This document shows, piece after piece, positions 45,044 through 56,470 of a DNA stretch of 64,000 nucleotides; within the stretch, counting starts at the first letter, position 1; every line of letters starts with the position of its first letter. Location of the stretch: NCBI GenBank assembly GCA_907165135.1, contig OU015569.1, forward strand, positions 1,364,001 through 1,428,000, written 5' to 3'. The notes beneath the pieces are model-generated. The model was not told where the DNA came from. It ran no database searches and saw nothing but the letters and a program-made list of their open reading frames with translations. Position numbers and translations under genes: made by a program. The DNA is from Oikopleura dioica (Eukaryota; Chordata; Appendicularia; Copelata; Oikopleuridae).

Positions 45044-48000
45044 TTTGGCTAAATTTAAATGGCACGCGGAGCGGGATCGAGAGGTTAGTTTAGCCAAGGC
45101 CAGGGATCAGGAGAAGAAACACAAACTCGAGTTTTGCCTGAGTCAAGTTTTGAAGTTGAAGTTTGAACCGCCGCGCTGGTGTTTTTAGAAAATCAGTTCC
45201 CATGCCAGCAACCGCCGCCGTGCACTGCCCATGATCGACCGAAATGCCTGGCGAACAACAATAGGACATTAATCCACAGCTCACCTGGCTCCCTTCCCTC
45301 CACTTTCATTACACCAGAATTTCTTAGTATGTTAATGAGGGCTTAATTTCTCGATATATTCCTGTACATACCGTATTCAACGCCGGATAAGCGCGTTTAT
45401 GTTTCAATTAGAGTGAAAGTCTTGATTAGAAAATGAATGAAGAAAAAGGTTTTAAAATAAAAAAGCCAAGAAAAAATGCTGAAAATTGATCTCTGTATTG
45501 TGAAAACGTAAAAATGAAAATGTGAACTCGCGAAGAAAATAGTTTAGCGTGTCCGTGGCGTTCGGTTTTGTTCGGTTCTTTTTATAGTATCCTCCTTTTT
45601 GTGCAGCTCATTCAGCCATTGACGTTTATTATCTGAAAATAATAGACGAATGAGGGTAAAATCATAAGTATATTCACACATTTTCTCAAAAGGAGCTTTC
45701 ATTCTTTTCCTGGACGCAAAGAGAGAGACGCCAGAAATGAAAGAAATCTCGAGAAAATCGACTTCCAAAGGTAGGCCTCCTCGAAATCATCTGCTGAAGA
45801 CGCTTGAAAATATGAAAAATGAACGGAGGAAATATGCTTCGTATAGTCTTATAGTTAATTTATTCTGTACTGCCTCTTCTTGAGTAGTTTTGGGATGGAA
45901 ATTATTGGAGTGCACTTATCGAAAAATTGTATTTTCGCAAATTGCAATTTACAAATTGGGTAATTTTGCGTTTTGCGGGCGGCAACACCGCACTCGATGG
46001 TTTTCGATCAAAGGCGCTCTCAGTATCCGATGATTGAGCAGGGTCGATCCTTTTTTTTCCGACCGCAGGATGCGTGCCCGAAAATCGAGAAGGCCAAAAT
46101 ACGCGCAAAGGGGGCACCTGATCCCCTCTCAGATTAAGTGTCCGTTTCATGTGTAGCTAAGGAGATTTCGAGATGTGGGATTAGAAAAATCGCCAAATAA
46201 AGCACATTTCGGAGAACAAAAGTTGTCATGGTGGCCCACTGCACGCTCCAGGGACACTGAATCACCAACACCCCCAGCACTCACCACAGGTGCATACATC
46301 ACGTGAGAGGCTCAAATTTTACAGCATTCTTTCACTTTCCAAACTTTGACTTTCGGAAAACTAGCTGATGAGAGCCTTTTTTAGTCTCTGGAAAAATTGA
46401 AAGTTTGAACCCCCTTTTCCATTTTAGGTGTTTCTAAATCTTTGTTCGACCTTAAAATTCAACTTCTAGCAGGATGTTGCGCGGACAGTAGCAATCAATA
46501 ATCCATTATTTACATTGTAGCATCCTGAGTTCTGTCGAACACCCCTTAGGGCACGGTGAGACTTGCCTGGAGCGTTGCGTTGAAGGGCTCTTTAGGGGAG
46601 ATACGAGTGCCACGCTACTTTGCTGGACGAGAGCTTACATATGTTTTCAAAACAAAAGCTTGAGCGGCCACTTTGTTCAAGTAACAAACATTACGAAAAT
46701 CTGAAAAATGCCCCTTGCGATTATACAAATTTAAGTTATGCTTTATGGAATCTGATACGACAATTCTAAAACTATGATTCCTTCTGAAGTGATAGTTTAT
46801 TCAACTCAATTTACTGTAATATAAGTCGGCAAGATTATTGATGCTTTTTTTTAGTAAATTTAATAATAAAAATAAAGTTTGAATAATAGATATTTAATAA
46901 AACTTAATGAAGTTGTTCGTAGCTGAGTGACCGTATACTCGGCCATTAACGGAAGCCATGGCAACTGATTTGGCATGTGAGCAGACAGCTCAATCACTCT
47001 CTCAGTGATTGCCTGGCGGGGTGAGTTTGAGACTCCCTGGTGTGATGCGCGGCAGGCAGTGGACCCAGCACCGAGGACATGCCCGGTGGCTAGTTCCCTG
47101 GAATGCTCTGCTCTTCACGAAATGTCTCCTGCTACAGAAAAAACGCAATCGCGGCCGGTCATAAAGGAGGAAGAGCCACTAATTCGGTCGCTATTGCGCG
47201 CTTGATACCCGCGGGCCCGGTTCGACTTCCCCCGGAGCGAGTTGTCTATTTGTCGAGTTGCAGGGCCTGATCCCCTTCTCAGACCCATAAAGTGACTTTT
47301 TATGAAGCTTATCTGTGATCATAAGGGCTGAGCGCGGCGCCGCTTATGGCCCAGTCCGACTTCCGATAATTCTGATAGTATTTGCACCGGCCTCCATAAA
47401 TGAACTTCTGATTGCCAATCGATGCGGCGGAAGTTGGGCACGCGCTGCAACGTCCAAATCAATCACACCGACGCCATCTTAATCGCATTGTCTCACCCCT
47501 GTTCCAACTGATTTTGCATCAAACGGCGCCGCCCCGTCACGAACTCCGAAATTCCCAATTTCCCTGAATTCGAATGATTTCTTTGAAGCCGTAACTGCTG
47601 TTTGATGCATTATTAGAAATAATTAACGCTTTCTTTTTTTTGCTCTCCTACAAAATTGGAATCACATTTACAATTCTACAGAGGCTGTACTAAAAAGGAT
47701 CCTGGAGACATAGATGACCAGAGTTGCAAATTTGCTGAGCTGAGTGAGCTGAGCGACTGCTAGAGCTTGAATACAATTTTACTACCAAAAGACAGTAAAA
47801 AAACAGCTCAGCTCAATCAGCTCAGCTCAGCTCTAATTAGGGTCCGCTCAGCTCAGCTCAACTCTCTTAAACAAAAGGTCTGCTCAGCTCAGCTCCGCTC
47901 AATGACCTCTGAAAAAGGCCAGCTCAGCTCAGCTCAGTCACCTCCGAAATAGGCCAGCTCAGCTCAGAGAAATTTTTACTCAGGTCAGCTCAGCTCAGCT

Positions 48001-51000
48001 CAGAAAAATTAATCAAAATTTGCAACTCTGAAGATGACCGAAACAAAGAAGACCCTTCGATCATCTTTGTTTTCGGGGCAGTCTTAAAATAACCACCCAT
48101 TGTATAGAATTACAGTTTGATAAGGCTAGCCTATAAAATTGGTATTTCAACCTGCTTCAACTGGGTCAAAAATATCCGCCAGCAAATGATTGGTTTTTGT
48201 GTAATTCTCAGACCCTTATCGTTATTATTTAACCCGTTCGTGAGCCGAAGCGCAAACACTCCAGCCACGTGGGCTGATTACTTTTTCATTTTCATTTTGG
48301 GTTTGGAAATTTTTAATCCTATTTGACTTGACAGCGTCGCGCATTGTGACCTCATTAGGGAGCGCGCTGTGGATTCAGTAAATACTCAACATTTTACGTT
48401 CTTAATTCAAGAGCTAATCTTCATACCTAAAATATAAACAATTAGCTGTTTGTCTCTACAAAATCAAGTTTAACCAAAATTTGTTTTTCGATCTCCTTGA
48501 ATAAATTGCAAATGATTTTGAATTTTGAGTTTTCAATAAAAATTTTTCTATGAAAAAACAAACCTTCTGGTTTAAATTGAACTAGGCAAGTATAAGTAAA
48601 AATTGACGACGAGTCTTCAATAAATCCTTCACTAAGAAGGCAAGGAGATTCTACGCGCGCGAGATCATGAGTTAGCCTGGTCGAGGCCATCCCCGCTGAG
48701 CAAGTTTAGCTTCCCACGCGGCTATAAAGTGGACTGGCTTCATATTAGCCCAGCCAGTGGTTGACTCGACTGCTCGATTTTGCTTGTAACGCGTCAGGGG
48801 GTTAATCACTTTGCTAGTTTGTTTCTCGAGGAGATGAAATCGGAAGACACTTTTATTTGACAAAAATTAAGGATTACTTCATGAACTTAGTTTTTTACCC
48901 TCATCTGTGAAGATGGATAGTTATCCGTCATTAGCTAAGAATGAGTTTACGAAGCAATGCGTGTATTTGCTCGTGAAAAAAGCTGTCTTTGATCTTCCTG
49001 ATTCAGAAAACGAAAAAATACTCAGAGTGAATTTAAGGGTGTGACGAGGGCATTTGCCGGCGGCGAGTGTTTTTGATTCAATATCCATATTTAATCCATT
49101 TGCGCGGCCAAGTTAAGTAAATTCACGCTCTTATACGAGTTGCATTGAGTCTTTACAAGCTTCCCGCGCAAACATGAGCGAAACGTAAAAAAAAGATCCA
49201 ACGAAGAAACATTCCAAAATTTGGAAGTGATTAAATCGCAAAAATCAATAACGACGGAATCATAATCTTCTTCCTTTTTGTCTCTTGTGCCTGAGACATC
49301 GGAAGTTTCGATAAAAGTTGTTAGTGCTAATGGCACTGAACTCTAGCAAAAGGCTCTTACGCGATAAAATTGCGGATTGGCAGAAGTGTCGATAGTCGAT
49401 TGAGATCAAAAGCTCTTTACACCCTTACTACTGAAATGCGTCTGCATAAGCTCATTACGCATCGTTTCGGGCCTTCTTGTCTGCCTTGTCACCAGCCCAA
49501 TTACCGACTATAAATATTCCCGAGAAGATACTCTAACGATCTGTACAGTTGCATACCAAATCTACGTTATGTTCGGATTGACATCCTGAAATAGAAAAAG
49601 AAGAACGACGGTTGATTAGTGAAGATCAATTCTCCGAATTATTGGTCAGATTTTGCGCTTTCTGCTGGATAGTAGAAATGTCATGATATCAGAGGAGTCT
49701 GGTCGGAAATTGGGATTATCATAAAGGAGCATCTGGCAGCGCTCGTTTTCGTGCAACCGTGACAAGTGACTTTGATCGGTGCGGGCGGCTCAAAGTCAAC
49801 CTTGTAATGCAGGAAGTCCAGCACCTGCCTCTGCTCAGCCAAATTACAGTAGTCGATTACAACCCTGCTCGTTTGTCAGACGGACGAAATCAAAAGAAGC
49901 TCAGCTAAACAAAAACTCAAATAAAAGTGGATCACATGACTTTCTTTTACATTATCATTCTTATTCTTCAAAAGACTCGATCTTAAAATATCCCAAAATC
50001 ATATTTTCAGCAGGAGCGAAGTCCTAAAATATAGCCTTGCTGGAGCAAAGTGATGATAAGCAAACATGGCAATCAGATTATTATGATATCGATCGTTTTT
50101 GGAAATGTTGATTCTATATAGCAGGTGATGAAAAAAGTGCACTTGCTCAGCGTGACGCCTCGATGTCCCACCGAGCTATTCAGAATATCACTGGCTACGA
50201 TAGCGATCTTATATCGCGAGGGTGCCGGGAAGCCGGCCTGGGCATGGCTGCTCCTGGCTTACACGTGATGAAAGATGCTATCACCCGGGCAGTACGCGTA
50301 ATGAATAGGAAATACTAATCTGCGCATTGTGCGGAGAGCAAAAGGGGACTTCCGATCATCCGATTTCGGAAATTAACCGGAAAGGCACCTTATCTGTAAG
50401 TTACGAGAATCACCAGGCACAGTCTGATAGACAGTCGACCAGACAATCCTATCGCTAAATCATCCTGCTCGTCTCTGACCTCTCTCTTTCTCAAATGAGC
50501 GCGGAATCGTGGGATGATCACAGTCTCCAACTTTCCCTCAAAGGTCAAGTCATTCTCAGCGCTTCTTGAGCTCCTTTGTTTTCGGCTCGGGAAGACACAA
50601 TGACTTCTAAATGCGCTCCAGGCGGGTGCGTCGATTGAAGACAGCTCTAGGCGCGGATTTTGGGCGACAAAAGTCCCGCTGGAAGAGGGAATTACCCGAT
50701 TTGGGCACAATGGTACCTCCTAGTCCAGAGCTGCTTTCAAGGAGGATCAACTGCCGGCGAAAGTGCACTGTAAATAAACCAACAGACAATCCAAAATCTG
50801 AACCTTTCAATCGCCATAAAATCACTCATAAAGGGAAAAATCCAAGACAGGAACTTCCCAAAATTTTACAAAATTTAAATCGCTCCATAAATTAAAAAAT
50901 AAGTTAGTAAAACTGCAAAAAATCGACGGAAATTCGAAAGTGATTTTTGAAGCCTCTGATTTAGTCCCTAAAAAAACTCGTGTCTGGCACAATAAAGTAG

Positions 51001-53658
51001 CTGTGGATTCACGGGTAGGTTCCTAAATACACAAGCATCAATTGTGCGTAAAATGGGCTTTCATAGGTGCTGAGCCACGTGCCAAGAAATGTTGTCCCGC
51101 GATCGGAAAATTCAGGCACACAATTGAATATAATTGCTCAGTAAAACATTGGAGCATTGTACGTTCGGAGGGGTGCCCCTTCCATTGTTATCCTGAGGCG
51201 AGAGCCCCATTGTGCGCGATAATTGAGCTCGGCGGCTAATGCCGCCCCAATTTCTACGTGGCACCTGATAATTGCAAAATCGAAAGTTTTTACGAACAAC
51301 TACCCACTTGGCACACTTTCCAAACAATCCACAAAATCAACGATTAGCTAAACGCACAATTTCAAGCCTCAGAGCTTTTCTACACTCATGATTCAGTACT
51401 GCCAAACGCCTCTATTTTAAGAATAAGGCGATACAAGTTAGGCTGAAAAATATTATTCTAATTCTTCGGCTAAAAATATTTCCAGTCTTAAAAAGTTATA
51501 AATCGGTTCTGGCTGATCGGTAGATGGCTGTCAGGTGTGTGGTTAGAGACGATTCATCCGTCGAAAATGGTTTTTATATAAAACTATTAACTCAAACAGC
51601 GCTTTTCTCAAGCTCGCTTTTACAGCTCTAGCAAGCCGACAGCAGATTCAAAGTCGCTCAGCCACATCAGCCCGGCGATTTTCGCGGATTTTCGCTAGAG
51701 CGTAATAACGCACTACCAAACAGCTAAAATATTTACCAGCTTTACAGACTGGGTCGATTATAAGATCACCTCGGAAAGAAATTTTTCAAAAAATGATCGA
51801 GCAAAAATCGGTTTTCAGATTCACCCGACTAATCCTCGGTTTCTGATGATAAACCATGTCTGTAGATAGCGAATTCGAGCCGTAAGGAGAGCCGCATTGA
51901 TAGAAAAAGTGAGCTGGTTAGTGGATGAATTTTTCATTTTCGGGAATTAAGGAGCCTCCAAGAAATATCAAATTAGCAGCCGCAGCTCAAGTGCGAATTA
52001 TTAATTCTAGCTAAATAGATTAACGCCAAAACGCCAATTTAATCGATTCGCCAAAGTACCCTCTCGAGCCTGGCGAAAATTAATTTCACTTCAGAATGAT
52101 TCTATCTTTCTATTTAAAAATTCGCACACTGGGTAATTACTGTTCGTGCTTACTGTGAGATTGGGCTACGGGCTCTGTGGGAGAGGGTCCAAGGGTTCAT
52201 GAAAATTGGGCAGCTTAGGGCTGGGAGATATAAATTAAACATAATCGTCTAAGCAGGGGGCAGGCTCACCCTGCGGCGCGTGCTCCCACCGACTAAGCTA
52301 CTATAAGCTCTTCTCCTGCTAAACCGGGTGATTTCTAATTATTTCTATCTGTATGAAATTTGTATTTAGCGGCTGGGACATTAAGCCATAAATAAATTAA
52401 TACCGAAAGTGAGCTAGTCTGCCCTCAGGCACGTGCGCAAAGCTCTTCTGCAGGACTTTCTCTGTTCTGTGTATTTTGGAAGCGGCGCGAGAGAAGATAA
52501 GGGTGGACCCCCTTCTGAGCCCGCTCTGAAAAAAAAACACGCGCTATTCGGGATGATCTGGCTCCGGCGATGGCTTTCTTGGATCTGATCGAAATGAATT
52601 CTGCTTCTTTTAGAGCAGAGCCCGTTCACAATAAGATCTTTCATGAAAAGGTATTGTCCCCCTCTCTGTCAATGCCGCTTTTTTCATCATAGATCTATAA
52701 GTGCTCTCCGATACACCCGCCATCCGACCACTGCCATCTCTAACAATCCAACTCCAACAACAAAGCACTAAATTGGGCATTATTAGAGTTCACTTGCCGA
52801 GAATTAAACTCTGTCTAGACAGCACCTTTCCTTGTCTTTTGCTGTTTGTCCATTTTTTATCTGTTTTCATCCTGTAGAAACTTCTCTATTCAACTTTCCA
52901 TAAATATAAACTTCTATAAATATTGAAGAATGTAATTGAACATAAAGTAATTTCAAAGCTAACCAAACAAAAAGAAAGAAAAAAAGTTTATCAAGAAAAA
53001 TATTTCCCAGTAAAAGAATGAGAAGACTCTCACAAGTCCTAATGATTCTAAGAAATATAATTTGTAGATCAGAAGACGGATTAAAATGAGCTTTGAAAGT
53101 ACGATAACAAAATATTTTGGACTCTATACGTCAATTTAAGGGGGAGGTCCTCCTTAAGGATATTTATAGAATGTAAGATTATTACTATTATAACGCTGCT
53201 ATTTTCAATGTATAAGATTCTTCATTGAGAAAAACTTATTTCTTTGAAAGGAAATGATAAATAGAGACTTGTGTTTTAATGACTAAGTAATGATTTTAGA
53301 TTGGAGCTATAAAGTTTGCTGGATGGAGAGATATTGGCTGTTCGAGTTGGCCTGGTGCGTGGCGGGGTGGTTTGGGTGGCGAGAGTCGAGAAGAAACCAG
53401 AAGATGGCGCTGCGCTGCGAGGCGCTGCGGGGCGCTGGTGCATTGCCCGCGTCGTAGCGCATTGAGGGCCATCGTCTCCAAACTACTGGGCATTCATAGT
53501 CTCAGCCTTTTGAATAGAGCACCCCTACGAGAAGAGCTCTAATAGAGCAGAGAAGAAAGGAAACCAATAAAGAATAGAATCCGCTTTTTGAGCTGACTTT
53601 TGACTGGCAGAGAAGCCATTGACCTTCGAAGACAATCAGAACTATAGAATCATCAGCG
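45044..53658. other. Gene desert upstream of SoxB, probable regulatory region
   Basis: About 8.6 kb without a recognisable protein-coding gene, tRNA or rRNA on either strand, whereas the rest of the window averages a gene per ~2 kb. Composition alternates between AT-rich DNA and moderately GC-rich islands (for example 46990-47560, 50130-50760, 53330-53470). One AGCTC-rich element lies at 47719-48030. That the desert carries enhancers of the adjacent SoxB gene is inferred from position only. Confidence 0.55.
47719..48030 (+). mobile_element. AGCTC-rich element with 15-bp terminal inverted repeats (copy 1)
   Basis: CAGAGTTGCAAATTT (47719-47733) is the exact reverse complement of AAATTTGCAACTCTG (48016-48030). 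Between them are dozens of CTCAG/GCTCA pentamer repeats broken by unique pieces such as TCTAATTAGGGTCCGCT and CAATGACCTCTGAAAA. AGATGACC occurs at the left flank and again two bases after the right end, a possible target-site duplication. No coding frame. Confidence 0.75.
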
Positions 53659-55462
53659 ATGCAGTTCGAGCACATGGAATCGCACGCAATCAATCAAATG
53701 GCTAATCCGATGGTGGCGATGAGCCAGTCGAGCCCGATCCCCTCTTCGCAGCCCGGCCTCGCAGTCGCCCACGTGATGAGCCCATCTTGTAATCAGGTAA
53801 GAATCTACCAGTTCGAAAATAAACGCAATCTTGATGGATAAGTCGGGGTAACCATGGGGATCAGTATATTCGCACCGCAGCGGGAATACATACTAAACGC
53901 GTACTTTCAGGCCCTGCCGAGACAAGACAACCGACAACAAGGTGGCGGCAAAGCCGATCGAATCAAACGACCAATGAACGCATTTATGGTGAGTCCAGCT
54001 TTCTTTATCTTGAAAATTCAAAAATATAACTTTTAAAAATTTCAAATTTTAAAATAATTTTAAAGGTCTGGTCAAGAGGTCAACGACGAAAAATGGCCCA
54101 AGAAAATCCAAAAATGCACAACTCCGAAATCTCCAAGCGTCTTGGCGCCGAATGGAAGCTTTTGACTGATCAGGAGAAGAAGCCATACATTGACGAGGTA
54201 AACTAGTCCTTGTTGTTGTCAAAGACTAAATCGTTACTTAGGCCAAACGTCTCCGAGCCCAGCACATGAAAGATCATCCTGACTACAAGTACCGACCACG
54301 ACGAAAGACTGTAAGTATCGAAAGTTTTTTCATAGGATAATTAACAAGTTTCAACTTTGACAATTTCGAACAAATTTCTAAATTTGATAACATAAACGAG
54401 ATCTTATGCATAATTATTCAAAAGAATTCATATTCTTTTTTAGCCCCAAAAACCTGGTCAGGGCAAGCCCGAACATTTCCGACCTGGTCAACATCTTCCC
54501 GGTCAGCTTCCCGGTCGCAATCAGCAAGGAATTATGTCCAACTACCAAGTCACCGATTCGATGGGCTCTTCTTACTACCCTGGGTAAGTGAATAAGTCAC
54601 ATTCATATGTTAGCTAAAATCGAGATCTGTCCTGGAGGAAGCTTACGCTTCAAAACATATTTAAAGTCGCTCGTAAAGCTCGTGACTTTCTTTGCGCAGG
54701 CTAAATATTCTTTTCATATTTTTATTATTTGCTAATTTTCTTTCGGCCTTAACTTGCTGCTTCAGATATCCCGTCCAAGTTCCCGGCTCATACCCAATGT
54801 ACACTGAAGGCTCGTACCCAGTTTACGGAAACACATCCTGGGGACAGCCCGGATCGCCCGGCGCCAACCCTCAAGACGCGCCAGTTCAATTCCCGAAGGA
54901 CCCGTCAGGCTCGCCGCTGGCGTACCCGCCGCAGAACGTCTCCCCTAGTGGACAGTCCCAAAGCGCTGCGCACCAGATCCAAGGCGCGTACCACATCTAC
55001 GGCTACCCAACAGTCGTACAAAGTCACGACGGACACTCGCTTGTCAAATCCGAATTGGAAGAAAACGGCGACGTGCAGGCTCACTACGTTCAGACTCATC
55101 CAGAAGCCGTCCACCAAGGCTACATGGTCCAGACCGCTCCGCTCTACTACGACACGCTGCCAGTTTCTTCCTCAGCCGAGGGCGAGATCTCTCTCAACCT
55201 CGCTCACCAGACAACTCCACAGAACGTCGACCAGTACGCTGAACAAGTCCCACACGGCTCTTCCGTCGGCTCCGTCAGTCCCGAACACGTCAGCGGTCAC
55301 CAGGTCAACCAGGCGAGCCCGAAAGTGGTCACTAGCATCCCCTACAGCATGAACCCCGAAGACCCCGCTGCTGCCAGTGGCAGTCCCGACGCCGGCTTCC
55401 ACAACCAGTCCAGCTCCTCGGAATACGCCTCCGCTACTTCCGAGTGCGTCCAGAACATCTAA
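53659..55462 (+). CDS. SoxB-type HMG-box transcription factor
   Basis: Developmental regulator, typically of neural ectoderm. Exons 53659-53796, 53911-53988, 54066-54197, 54242-54310, 54444-54583 and 54766-55462 give 417 residues. The HMG box (~residues 62-140) contains [35 protein letters not shown] and [12 protein letters not shown], closest to SOX1/2/3 and SOX14/21. The C-terminal ~270 residues are Pro/Ser/Gln/Tyr-rich, as in transactivation domains. Four introns interrupt a gene that is intronless in most vertebrate SoxB members. B1 versus B2 needs a tree. AATAAA lies at 55852. Confidence 0.93.
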
Positions 55463-55851
55463 GTAATACAGTCAGATCTCATCAACTCTCTCTAAGTACA
55501 CGCTCGAGACTCGACCCTTATTATTTTATCGACTGTAAATACTCAATCTTTTGCAACGCGTTATAAAAAGAACCTTCTATCAAAATAATCAGAACTTTAG
55601 TTCACATTCTTTCTTCTCCCCTAGTTTTAATAATTTATCCTGATGTCACCATGTAAATCATATAAGCAAGGGGAGAGTTTCAGCCTTTTGCACATGTACA
55701 GTAGCCGAACGGACTTCCTATCACGTGATCGATTTTATCGAGTCATAAATAACTGGTATGACTTTGTACAGACAACCCACAGTATTCATCCTTAACCACG
55801 TGACTACTGAATTTACTGTAATTTATGTTCTTATATCTTCTCTATTATGAA

Positions 55852-55857
55852 AATAAA
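55852..55857 (+). terminator. AATAAA polyadenylation signal of the SoxB gene
   Basis: Exact AATAAA 390 bases after the stop codon. The rest of 55463-56470 shows no gene. Confidence 0.5.
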
Positions 55858-56470
55858 ACTCTCAAAAAAAAAATCTCTTCCTTGTTATCAACCGATGCTC
55901 CATGTGTAGCTTACAGTATCAAATAATATCGTATTCAACGTTGGCGCTAATTATTCGCGAAATTCTTGAATATTTCACAAGGAGAATTTTCGTAATTTGG
56001 CAATTACGACGGATGCTTTCTAACATCAATAATTCAGCCGCGCGGCGGAGTTCGCTCTAACCTACATTTTTGATGGATTTTTCCGCTCTATCCCTTTTCA
56101 ATTCAAAATTTAGTATCCCCGGCGTCGAGTCAATGTACCCAATTTTATAAGAAATAAATAGTGTACTCCACTCCACGGCTCATCAAACTAAACTGGATGG
56201 CGATTAGGGGCGTAATGTCGATTTCTTCTGGCGATGCGGTCAACCTCAAGTGACATAAGTTAATTTTGCTCGCCCCTGAGTTGTCGCGATTTTATGATGT
56301 CGCTCTTGAGTTGAATATTCCAGAATCGGGTCAAATTCTTCTTTGATTTTAAACCTAGTTGTACTTGAGCTAACATTTTGAAAACAGCAAAAAGTTAATC
56401 GAGTCTCATTTTTTGTGAAGAGAAAGAAAGAAGAAAAATGCAGTTATAATAGAGAAGAGGAAGTGAAAGA

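Noticed and set aside
46988-47012. Short perfect hairpin CAATCACT / AGTGATTG, considered as microRNA
   Set aside because: The 8-bp stem is far too short for a pre-miRNA and the flanks do not pair.
47767-47952. Open frame rich in Gln-Leu-Ser/Ala repeats
   Set aside because: It is a translation of the AGCTC pentamer repeats, not a protein gene.
48650-48740. GC-rich segment considered as a tRNA
   Set aside because: No T-loop GTTC..AANC box or cloverleaf spacing could be found.
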